From Streptomyces spinoverrucosus (lineage in GTDB: Bacteria; Actinomycetota; Actinomycetes; Streptomycetales; Streptomycetaceae), in assembly GCF_015712165.1 (NCBI RefSeq), contig NZ_JADPZX010000002.1:1-64000 (forward strand): a stretch of 64,000 nt of DNA, given 5' to 3'. The notes beneath the pieces are model-generated. The model made no database searches, was not told the origin of the DNA, and saw nothing but the letters and a program-made list of their open reading frames with translations. Both the position numbers and the translations under genes were made by a program. Positions 57,182 to 64,000 of the stretch are shown piece by piece. How positions within the stretch are numbered: position 1 is the first letter of the stretch; each line of letters opens with the position of its first letter.

Positions 57182-58519
57182 GTGACGACACTGCAGAGCG
57201 GACCGGACTCCATCCACGACCTACTGGGCATCGGCTTCGGACCGTCCAATCTCGCGCTGGCGATCGCGCTCCAGGAGCACGGCGCGACGGCACGCGAAGA
57301 CGGCGGGTTCCGGGCCCTGTTCCTCGAGAAACAGCCTCGGTTCGGCTGGCATCGCGGCATGCTCATCGACGACGCCACCATGCAGGTGTCGTTCCTCAAG
57401 GACCTGGTGACCATGCGCGACCCCACCAGCGACTTCAGCTTCCTGTGCTACCTGCGTGAACGCGGACGGCTGGTCGACTTCCTCAACCAGAAGACACTGT
57501 TCCCCCTGCGTATCGAGTTCCACGACTACTTCGAGTGGGCGGCCGGCCGGGTCGCGCCCCTCGTCGAGTACTCCGCCGAGGTCGTCTCCGTTCGCCCCGT
57601 CACCGAGGACGGCGAGATCCGGTACTTCGACGTCACCAGCCGCGATCCGGCCGCCCCGGAGCGGGTGACGGTCCGCCGGGCCCGCGGCGTCTGTGTCGCC
57701 ACCGGCCTGGAGCCGCACCTGCCGCCCGGCGCCGAACGGTCCGAACGCGTCTGGCACAACAGCGAGTTACTGCCTCGCGTCGACGAACTCGCGCGCTCGG
57801 GCGCGCCCGTGCGCCGCGCCGTGGTGCTCGGCGCCGGGCAGAGCGCCGCCGAGGCCGTCGACTACCTGCACCGCACCTTCCCCGACGCCGAGATCTGCTC
57901 GGTGTTCGCCAAGTACGGCTACACGCCCGCCGACGACAGCCCGTTCGCCAACCGGATCTTCGACCCCGAGGCCGTGGACCTGTACTACGGCGCGCCCCGC
58001 GAGGTGAAGCAGTCGCTGTTCGACTACCACCGCGGCACCAACTACTCGGTGGTGGACATGGAGTTGATCGAGGCACTGTCCCGGACGATGTACCAGGAGA
58101 AGGTCCAGGGCAGGCAGCGGCTGCGGATGATGAACGTCTCCCGCATCCGTGAGGTCGAGGCCGGCGCGGACGACGTACAGGTGACGGTGGAGTTCCTGCC
58201 GACCGGTGAGCGCGAGGTCATCGCCTCGGATCTGCTCGTCTACGCCACCGGCTACCAGCCCCGGGGCATCGGCGACAACCTCGGCGAACTCGCCAAACTC
58301 TGCCTGCGCGACGAGGAGGACACCCTCAGGGTCGGCCGGGACCACCGCGTGGTGACCGCCCCGAACGTCACCGCCGACATCTACCTCCAGGGCGGCACCG
58401 AACACACCCACGGCCTGACCTCCACCCTGCTGTCCACCACCGCCGTACGGGCCGGTGAGATCCTCGACTCCCTCCTGACCCGACGCCCCGCCAACCCCGC
58501 GAAGTACCAGAAGTACTAG
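57182..58519 (+). CDS. L-ornithine N5-monooxygenase (CchB-like)
   Basis: This 445-residue flavoprotein is of the SidA/IucD type. It shows an FAD motif LLGIGFGPSNLALAIAL at the start, FLKDLVTMRDPTSDFSFLCYL, an NADPH motif VVLGAGQSAAEAVDYLHRTFP and the C-terminal LVYATGYQP. It hydroxylates the side-chain nitrogen of ornithine, the first step to the hydroxamate groups. GTG 57182 has GGGAGG ten bases upstream; ATG 57164 is also in frame. Codon 196 (57767-57769) is TTA, the rare leucine codon read by the bldA tRNA in streptomycetes. Confidence 0.93.
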   Translation: MTTLQSGPDSIHDLLGIGFGPSNLALAIALQEHGATAREDGGFRALFLEKQPRFGWHRGMLIDDATMQVSFLKDLVTMRDPTSDFSFLCYLRERGRLVDFLNQKTLFPLRIEFHDYFEWAAGRVAPLVEYSAEVVSVRPVTEDGEIRYFDVTSRDPAAPERVTVRRARGVCVATGLEPHLPPGAERSERVWHNSELLPRVDELARSGAPVRRAVVLGAGQSAAEAVDYLHRTFPDAEICSVFAKYGYTPADDSPFANRIFDPEAVDLYYGAPREVKQSLFDYHRGTNYSVVDMELIEALSRTMYQEKVQGRQRLRMMNVSRIREVEAGADDVQVTVEFLPTGEREVIASDLLVYATGYQPRGIGDNLGELAKLCLRDEEDTLRVGRDHRVVTAPNVTADIYLQGGTEHTHGLTSTLLSTTAVRAGEILDSLLTRRPANPAKYQKY

Positions 58520-58666
58520 GCGACGCCCGTACGTCTTCCTGCACCCCGCCGCCCGTGACCTGTCCGAGGACTGGGATCGCGCGACCACCTCCCAGTGCGT
58601 ACAGCGTACGCACGGTCCACGCCAGGACATGGCCCTGCCCAGTCTGATGGTCGTCTCCAGCCGGTT

Positions 58667-58743
58667 GCAGGGGAGAGTTTTCTCCCCTGCATGCATTCCT
58701 CGCAAAGTGGGACTTCGGTCTGTGCGGGCTTGCGTGCCCGCAC
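58667..58743. terminator. Two strong hairpins after the monooxygenase gene
   Basis: GCAGGGGAGA-GTTT-TCTCCCCTGC (58667-58690) is a perfect 10-bp stem with a four-base loop. GTGCGGGC-TTGCGT-GCCCGCAC (58722-58743) is a perfect 8-bp stem. They lie in the 292-bp gap before the alcohol dehydrogenase. Termination of the siderophore transcript is the simplest reading; a structured leader for the next gene is possible. Confidence 0.55.
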
Positions 58744-58811
58744 GGCTTCGCAGGGGGGTCGTGAGTCATTCGGATGCCGGACCCTGTAGTCGACTCGATC
58801 GGGTGGATCTC

Positions 58812-59846
58812 ATGCGAGCAGCACTGATGTACGGAGCCGGCGACGTCCGTATGGAGGATGTCCCGGACCCGAAGATCCAGCAGCCCACCGACGCGCTCGT
58901 GCGCGTCCTGCGGGCCTGTATCTGCGGCAGCGACCTGTGGCCCTACGCGTCGATGGAGCCCTCCGAGCAGGGCGAGCGGATGGGGCACGAGTTCCTCGGC
59001 GTCGTCGAGGAGACGGGCTCGGACCTGTCCACGCTCCGGCGCGGCGACGTGGTGATCGCGCCGTTCGTCTGGTCCGACAACACCTGCGAGTTCTGCCGGG
59101 AGGGACTGCACACCTCCTGCCTGCACGGCGGGATGTGGGCCATGAACGGCATCGACGGCGGCCAGGGCGAGGCCCTGCGCGTGCCGCAGGCCGAGGGCAC
59201 GCTGGTCAAGGTGCCGGTCGGCGAGGACTCCGCCCTGCTGCCCTCGCTGCTCACCCTGTCCGACGTGCTCTGCACGGGCCACCACTGCGCGGTGACGGCC
59301 GGGGTCGGACCTCGTACGACGGTGGTCGTGATCGGTGACGGAGCCGTGGGCCTGTCCGCCGTACTGTCGGCGAGGCGGCTCGGCGCCGAGCGGATCATCC
59401 TGATGGGGCGGCACAAGGGCAGGACCGACCTCGGCCGGGACTTCGGCGCCTCGGACGTGGTCCCCGAGCGCGACGAGGAAGGCATCGAGCGGGTGCGCGA
59501 GCTGACCGGCGGGCACGGCGCCCACGCCGTCCTGGAGTGCGTCGGCACCCTCCCCGCGCTGCGGACGTCCCTCGGGGTGGTCCGGCCGGGCGGCGTGGTC
59601 AGCCGGGTCGGTGCTCCCCAGTACCCGGAGGTCCCGATGGGCTTCCCGGAGTTCATGAACAACATCACCCTCACCGGTGGCGTCGCCCCGGCCCGTGCGT
59701 ACATCGAGGAGCTGCTCCCCGATGTCCTGGAGGGCAGGGTCGAGCCGGGCCGGGTCTTCGACCGGACGGTCGGCCTGGACGGCGTACCCGACGGCTACCG
59801 CGCCATGGCCGACCGCGAGGCCCTGAAGGTGCTCGTACAGCCCTGA
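58812..59846 (+). CDS. Zinc-dependent alcohol dehydrogenase family protein
   Basis: This 344-residue protein has the zinc motifs CICGSDLWPY (catalytic zinc) and GHEFLGVVEETG. It has a modified structural-zinc loop, CEFCREGLHTSC, with three Cys. The coenzyme motif is VVIGDGAVGLSAVLSARRLGA near residue 170. FDRTVGLDGVPDGYRAMADREALKVLVQP is the usual end. Substrate and coenzyme are not evident. It stands alone on the plus strand after two hairpins. Confidence 0.88.
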   Translation: MRAALMYGAGDVRMEDVPDPKIQQPTDALVRVLRACICGSDLWPYASMEPSEQGERMGHEFLGVVEETGSDLSTLRRGDVVIAPFVWSDNTCEFCREGLHTSCLHGGMWAMNGIDGGQGEALRVPQAEGTLVKVPVGEDSALLPSLLTLSDVLCTGHHCAVTAGVGPRTTVVVIGDGAVGLSAVLSARRLGAERIILMGRHKGRTDLGRDFGASDVVPERDEEGIERVRELTGGHGAHAVLECVGTLPALRTSLGVVRPGGVVSRVGAPQYPEVPMGFPEFMNNITLTGGVAPARAYIEELLPDVLEGRVEPGRVFDRTVGLDGVPDGYRAMADREALKVLVQP

Positions 59847-59958
59847 GCCCGCGTGGGCCGAGCACGTCACCGACGCGCAGCACGCCGCCCCGCGCAGGCG
59901 CTCCTGACCCGCGCACCAGCTCCGAACTGCCACGGCACGGCCTGTCAGCGGCGCCGCG

Positions 59959-60393
59959 TCAGTTCGTCGGGGCCGGCGCCGGGTCCTGGTCTGCTGTCCC
60001 CCTGGCGTCCGCGTAACGGGACTGGACCCGGTTCGCGTACGACGCGGTCCACGCGGACAGCAGGCCGATCACGGTGAGCAGGAGTACCACGCTGAGGCCG
60101 GTCATCACGTCGGTCGACAGCACGTACACCAGCGGCACCCGCAGCACCGCCTCCAGCAGCAGGCCGACTCCCCACGCCGCCGACATCCGCACGAACGCCT
60201 GCCGGAACTGCGGCACCTCGGTGCACAGCCGGTCGATCTCCGCACGCTTCGCCTGATTCGACCCGGCCCGCACGGCCACCAGCACCAGTGGCGTACGGCT
60301 CGCACAGCCGACGAGCAGATCAGCGCGGCAGCCGCGGTGCCGAAGGACTCCTTCACCAGCACGAACCTCGCGTCACCGGTGACGAACGACAGG
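59959..60393 (-). pseudogene. DUF3159 (VC0807-type) membrane protein remnant, frameshifted
   Basis: The minus strand reads LSFVTGDARFVLVKESFGTA in one frame and then, after a shift near 60300, a TPLVLVAVRAGSNQAKRAEI stretch and the remaining membrane segments in another. The stop is at 59959. The N-terminal part of the family is missing. Upstream it abuts a TetR fragment pointing the other way. The 112 bp between it and the alcohol dehydrogenase hold nothing I recognise. Confidence 0.6.
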
Positions 60394-60394
60394 C

Positions 60395-60544
60395 GACCTG
60401 TCCGCCGACCTGGACCCGACGGTCGAGGCGGACCTGCTGCTGGCCCTGGTCGCCGGCCTGGGCGACGCGGTGCTGCTCGGCCACCGCACTCCGGAGGAGG
60501 CCGAGGCACTCGTCGACCACCACCTGTCCCGCCTCACCGATTGA
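60395..60544 (+). pseudogene. TetR family regulator remnant (C-terminal 49 residues)
   Basis: The plus strand reads DLSADLDPTVEADLLLALVA, continues into a GLGDAVLLGH stretch and ends TPEEAEALVDHHLSRLTD with a TGA at 60542. This is the usual last helix pair of a TetR-type ligand domain. The DNA-binding domain is absent and no start codon is suitable. It meets the DUF3159 remnant at about 60394. Confidence 0.6.
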
Positions 60545-60615
60545 GCCGCCGCCCCCCATCACACGTTCGAGGCGACGATCGACTACGCGCCGAGGTCCTT
60601 CCAGCACCTGGCCGG

Positions 60616-61407
60616 TCAGGAGCCGGCGGGCGTCCTGACGGCGTCGAGGTCGTCGCGGACTCGGCGCGGCTCCTGCTCCAGCGGCATGTTGGCCTCGTCC
60701 CCGACCGCGTCCAGAGCGCCGGGCGCATCGGGGTCCAGCGCGGCGAACAGCGGGCCCATGTCACCGGGGGCGGGGCCCTGTTCCGCGACCAGTTCGAAGG
60801 TCCGGCGCACCGCTTCCGGAGCGGTGAGGGCCCGCACCAGCACCTGGGCGATCTGCTCGCGGGCGATGACACCGTCGGAGGGGTTGCCGGTGCGCCGTGT
60901 GTCCCCCTGCAGGAACACGAGACGGTGCTCGTCGGGGCCGTTCATGTCGAACCAGCCCGGCCGCACGATCGTGTACGGCAGCCCGCTGGCGCGGACGAGG
61001 CGCTCGGAGCGGCGCTTCCAGTCGAGGAGATGGTCGTACGCGCTGCCGCGGGCGGTCACGCCGATGGCGGTCATGAGCGCGATGCGCGGCGTCTGTCCGG
61101 CCAGCGCCGTCAGGATGTTGCGGACTCCGCCGTAGTCGACGCTCTCCGGCGAGGAGTGGGCGGTGACTTCCGATCCGTGGGTCAGCACGATGGCGTCGAC
61201 GCCGGCCACGGCCTTGCGCAGCGTCTCGGGCCGCGTGACGTCGGCGACGACGAGCTCGGTCTCGGCGGGGAGCAGCCGTCCGGCCTTCGCGGCGTCGCGT
61301 ACCAGCGCCCGGGTGGTGTGACCGCGAGCGATGGACTCGGCCACGACCAGGCGTCCAATGCTGCCTGTCGCGCCGACCACCAGGACGGTCATGGGTTCGG
61401 TTGTCAT
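60616..61407 (-). CDS. NmrA-like NAD(P)-binding atypical SDR
   Basis: This 263-residue protein has the Rossmann motif VLVVGATGSIGRLVVAESIARGH at the N-terminus, VVADVTRPETLRKAVAGVDAIVLTHGS and SGLPYTIVRPGWFDMNG. These mark it as an atypical short-chain dehydrogenase of the NmrA/UOG type, often a redox sensor or reductase. Its ATG at 61407 overlaps the stop of an SDR remnant by four bases, so it was once part of a two-gene operon. Target unknown. Confidence 0.82.
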   Translation of the reverse strand: MTTEPMTVLVVGATGSIGRLVVAESIARGHTTRALVRDAAKAGRLLPAETELVVADVTRPETLRKAVAGVDAIVLTHGSEVTAHSSPESVDYGGVRNILTALAGQTPRIALMTAIGVTARGSAYDHLLDWKRRSERLVRASGLPYTIVRPGWFDMNGPDEHRLVFLQGDTRRTGNPSDGVIAREQIAQVLVRALTAPEAVRRTFELVAEQGPAPGDMGPLFAALDPDAPGALDAVGDEANMPLEQEPRRVRDDLDAVRTPAGS

Positions 61408-61570
61408 GAATCCTCCGTATACAGGGACGTGTCGGCTCCTGGCCGGTCACCCAGTGCCGCGGTCATGCCGCCGTCCTTCAGCAGGTCGGCGCCCGTGAGG
61501 GAGCCGGCCTGGCGGCCGAGGAGGAAAGCGGCCGCGCGGCGGCCTCGTCGGTGGAGCCGACCCCTCCAGG
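61404..61570 (-). pseudogene. Short-chain dehydrogenase remnant (C-terminal end, frameshifted)
   Basis: The minus strand ends with AAFLLGRQAGSLTGADLLKD then GGM, the classic SDR C-terminal motif (tGa-l-vDGG). Just upstream the matching VGSTDEAAA segment is in a different frame, implying a one-base indel near 61530. The catalytic and coenzyme-binding parts are gone. The rest of the gap to 61707 holds nothing recognisable. Confidence 0.55.
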
Positions 61571-61707
61571 TTCCGCGAGAGCGGGGCGAGGTGGCAGGCC
61601 CTGCGGTGCCGGGGACCACCGTTCGGGGGAGTGACAGGTCCCCCCAGGCTCATGCGGAGAGGACTTCTGCGGCACCTGCGCGGGCGACCGGCCGTCGGAG
61701 CCGTCGT

Positions 61708-63375
61708 TCACGCATCCGGTGCGGCGTGGACGCGACGCCCCTCGACGAACGTCTGCAGGACCCGGGTGGCGGCGATCTCCTCCGGGTGGCCCGTGAACGG
61801 GTCTCGGTCGAGTACGACGAGGTCGGCCGACTTGCCGACGGTGATGCTGCCGGTTGTGCCGTCGAGGTGGTTCGCGTAGGCGCTGCCCGCCGTGTACGCG
61901 GCGATGGCGGTTCCCAGGTCCAGCCGCTGCCCGGGCAGGAAGGCCGCGGTGTGCCCGGGGGCGTCGGGGGCGACGCGGTTGACGGCGACGTGGATGGCCT
62001 GGAGTGGATCGGGGCTGCTGACGGGCCAGTCGCTGCCGGCGGCCAGCGTCGTGCCCGCGCGCAGCAGGTCGCCGAACGGGTACTGCCAGGTGCCGCGTTC
62101 CGCGCCGAGGAAGGGCAGGGTGAGTTCGTCCATCTGCGGTTCGTGGGCGGCCCACAGCATCTGCAGGTTGGCGGTCGCGCCCAGCGCACGGAAGCGGGGG
62201 ATGTCGTCCGGGTGCACGACCTGGAGATGCGCCAGGTGGTGCCGGGTGTCGCGCCACCCGTTGGCTTCCCGCGCGGCCCCCACGGCGTCCAGCGCCTCGC
62301 GCACCGCCCGGTCGCCGAGGGCGTGGAAGTGCACCTGGAAGCCCAGCGCGTCGAGTTCGGTGACGTACTTCCGCAGCTCTCCCGGCTCGACGAAGCTGAT
62401 GCCGCTGTTGTCCGAGGCGCAGCCGCAGCCGGTGAGGTACGGGTCCAGCAGGGCGGCGGTGTGGTTCTCCGCGATGCCGTCCTGCATGATCTTCACGGTG
62501 GTGGCGCGGAACCGGTCCCGGCTCAACTCCTCCCGTCGGACCACGAGTTCGGGGATCTGTTCGGCGCCGCGCTCGCGGTCCCACCACAGGGCGCCGACGA
62601 CACGGGCGGTGAGCAGGTCCCGGTCGAGGGCCGCGTGGTAGGCGGGCGCCGGGTCCGTCATGTTGGCGTACGCGCCGACGATGGCGTCCTGCCAGGCGGT
62701 GACGCCGTGCGAGTGCAGCACGGCCTGGGCGCGCAGCAGCGCGGCGAGCTGTTCCTCGGGCGTGGGGTCCGGCACCAGCCGGCCCACGAGGTGGACGGCG
62801 CCCTCCTGGAGCATGCCGGTGGGGTTTCCGTCGGCGTCGCGCTCGATCCGGCCGTCGGTGGGGTCGGGGGTGCGGGCGTCGATGCCGGCGCGCTCCAGGG
62901 CGCGGCTGTTGACCCAGGCGCCGTGGTGGTCGCGGTTGGGCAGGAAGACCGGCCGGTCCGGGACGATCGCGTCGAGGGCGGCGGCCGTGGGCGTGCCGCC
63001 GGGGAACGCCTCCAGGGACCAGCCGCCGCCGGTGATCCACTCGACGTCCGGGTGCTGGTCGGCGTACGCCTTGATCCGGCGCGGATACTCGGCGGGGTCG
63101 ACGGTGTCGGCGAGATGGCACTGGCCGAGTTCGATGCCCGCGCCCAGCGGGTGCACGTGGGCGTCCTGGAAGCCGGGCAGCAGCAGCTTTCCGGCGAGGT
63201 CGACGACCTCGGTGTGCGGTCCGGTCAGCTGGTGCACCTCGTCGTGGCCGACGGCGACGATCCGCCCGCCGCGCACGGCCACGGCGGTGGCGCGGCTGCG
63301 GGCGGGATCGACGGTGTGGACGGGGCCGCCGGTCAGGACGAGGTCGGCGGGTCCCGTGGCCTGGGGGTGTGACAT
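61708..63375 (-). CDS. YtcJ-type metal-dependent amidohydrolase
   Basis: This 555-residue enzyme has the amidohydrolase motifs DAHVHP near residue 68, KIMQDGIAEN near 295, HFHALGDRAVREAL, HHLAHLQ and GSDWPVSSPDP. It would hydrolyse an amide-type bond of an unknown substrate in the cytosol. ATG 63375 lies 26 bp after the end of an amino acid permease gene on the same strand, so the permease may import the substrate. It is a paralogue of the protein at 26816-28378 but has no iron box in front. Confidence 0.85.
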   Translation of the reverse strand: MSHPQATGPADLVLTGGPVHTVDPARSRATAVAVRGGRIVAVGHDEVHQLTGPHTEVVDLAGKLLLPGFQDAHVHPLGAGIELGQCHLADTVDPAEYPRRIKAYADQHPDVEWITGGGWSLEAFPGGTPTAAALDAIVPDRPVFLPNRDHHGAWVNSRALERAGIDARTPDPTDGRIERDADGNPTGMLQEGAVHLVGRLVPDPTPEEQLAALLRAQAVLHSHGVTAWQDAIVGAYANMTDPAPAYHAALDRDLLTARVVGALWWDRERGAEQIPELVVRREELSRDRFRATTVKIMQDGIAENHTAALLDPYLTGCGCASDNSGISFVEPGELRKYVTELDALGFQVHFHALGDRAVREALDAVGAAREANGWRDTRHHLAHLQVVHPDDIPRFRALGATANLQMLWAAHEPQMDELTLPFLGAERGTWQYPFGDLLRAGTTLAAGSDWPVSSPDPLQAIHVAVNRVAPDAPGHTAAFLPGQRLDLGTAIAAYTAGSAYANHLDGTTGSITVGKSADLVVLDRDPFTGHPEEIAATRVLQTFVEGRRVHAAPDA

Positions 63376-63401
63376 GGGGGTGAACTCCGTGAGGGCAGAG
63401 G

Positions 63402-64000
63402 TCAGACCGCGGTGCGGTCCATCGGCAGGGTCAGGGCTTCGGCGTCGGTGCCGTGCCCGGTGGTGAAGTACGGGGAGCGGCGGACGTACTTGGCGACGGC
63501 CGCCATGCCGAGGCCGGCCAGGACGACCGCGGCGGGCAGCGAGAACATGAACCAGCCGTTGTCCGGGCTGAGTTCGAAGTGGTCGCTCATGGTGAGGTAC
63601 GAGTATCCGAGGTAGCCGCCGAGGCCCAGCAGCACCAGGCTGGACGCGGCGGGCACACCCACGGCGAGCAGCGCCTCGCGCGGGCCCGCGCGCAGGGCGG
63701 AGCGGAAGCGGACGACGCAGGCGAGCGCGGTGAGGCCGTAGTAGAGGGCGACGATCAGGCCGATGGCGTTGACGGCGGCCAGCAGCATGTCGCTCAGCTT
63801 GGGGATCGCGACGGCGAGCAGGGCGATCACGGTGGCGATGGCCAGGACGACGACCGTTCCGGCGGCGGGGGTGCCGTAGCGGGGGTGGATCCGGGTCCAC
63901 ACCGGGCCCATCGTGCGGTCCCGGCCCATGGCGAGCAGGCCGCGCGCGGTGGGGATGAGGGTGGCCTGGACGGAGGCGACCGCGGAGAACATCAGGGCGA
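63402..64000 (-). CDS. APC family amino acid permease, 3' part only
   Basis: The last 199 or so codons of an amino acid/polyamine permease are present; the 5' part lies beyond the window. FSAVASVQATLIPTARGLLAMGRDR and RYGTPAAGTVVVLAIATVIALLA are typical APC segments, followed by four more hydrophobic stretches and a hydrophilic tail. It precedes the amidohydrolase gene by 26 bp and is probably in its operon. Substrate unknown. Confidence 0.8.
   Translation of the reverse strand, partial: ALMFSAVASVQATLIPTARGLLAMGRDRTMGPVWTRIHPRYGTPAAGTVVVLAIATVIALLAVAIPKLSDMLLAAVNAIGLIVALYYGLTALACVVRFRSALRAGPREALLAVGVPAASSLVLLGLGGYLGYSYLTMSDHFELSPDNGWFMFSLPAAVVLAGLGMAAVAKYVRRSPYFTTGHGTDAEALTLPMDRTAV

Noticed and set aside
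58516..58743. Small minus-strand frame with CEEC motif after the monooxygenase gene
   Set aside because: It runs through both hairpins and has no ribosome site. The cysteine pair is probably chance.
1..64000. Transposases, integrase, tRNA, rRNA or CRISPR repeats
   Set aside because: None was recognised on either strand by eye; the remnants seen are best explained by deletion, not insertion.

Overview
The base composition (very GC-rich, strong third-position G/C bias), GTG/TTG starts with GGAGG-type ribosome binding sites, 19-bp DmdR/IdeR-type iron boxes, an MbtH/NRPS siderophore locus and a rare in-frame TTA codon all point to a Streptomyces or close relative. The mix of specialised metabolism, transporters and gene remnants suggests an accessory part of the chromosome. 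All family assignments come from reading the translated sequence; no database was searched.

Layout. 1-6 kb: a frameshifted MFS transporter end, a GH88-like hydrolase, then an acyl-CoA dehydrogenase divergent from a class III CoA-transferase and an acyl-CoA ligase. 6-11 kb: a Zn/Mn-type metal ABC transporter (minus), and a cobalamin riboswitch in front of metE (plus). 11-17 kb (minus): a Tat-exported FAD dehydrogenase behind a tandem palindromic operator, and a compact four-gene set made of a 40-residue peptide, a YcaO protein, an F420-type luciferase-like oxidoreductase and a MATE exporter. I read that set as an uncharacterised RiPP locus. 17-22 kb (minus): an FhuF-like 2Fe-2S reductase and a corrinoid-type ABC importer with a thioredoxin-like ferredoxin under a second cobalamin riboswitch. 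22-27 kb: BCCT transporter, GH109-type oxidoreductase, a scar of two beheaded genes, a 4 x 20-bp repeat and an EamA-type transporter.

28.4-58.5 kb is a hydroxamate siderophore cluster. Iron boxes sit at 28436, 29076, 52919 and 57082. The first can serve an amidohydrolase on one side and, on the other, a small DNA-binding-like protein, a heterodimeric ABC exporter and a siderophore-binding lipoprotein. The pair near 52.9 kb sits between the 6,242-residue NRPS (with mbtH) and a FecCD importer (two permeases plus ATPase). The one at 57.1 kb sits between the hydroxyornithine formyltransferase and the ornithine N5-monooxygenase. The NRPS has five modules, two embedded N-methyltransferases, a terminal epimerase and no thioesterase. 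The binding-pocket residues I could align predict (N-Me)X-Ser-(N-Me)hOrn-Ser-(D)X. A tris-hydroxamate would follow if both X are N5-hydroxyornithine derivatives, one of them formylated. This resembles the coelichelin/scabichelin family of actinobacterial siderophores.

58.5-64 kb: two hairpins, a zinc alcohol dehydrogenase, another pair of beheaded divergent genes (DUF3159-type membrane protein and TetR regulator), an NmrA-like oxidoreductase next to an SDR remnant, a second YtcJ-type amidohydrolase and the 3' part of an APC permease cut by the window edge. I saw no tRNA, rRNA, CRISPR array, transposase or origin.
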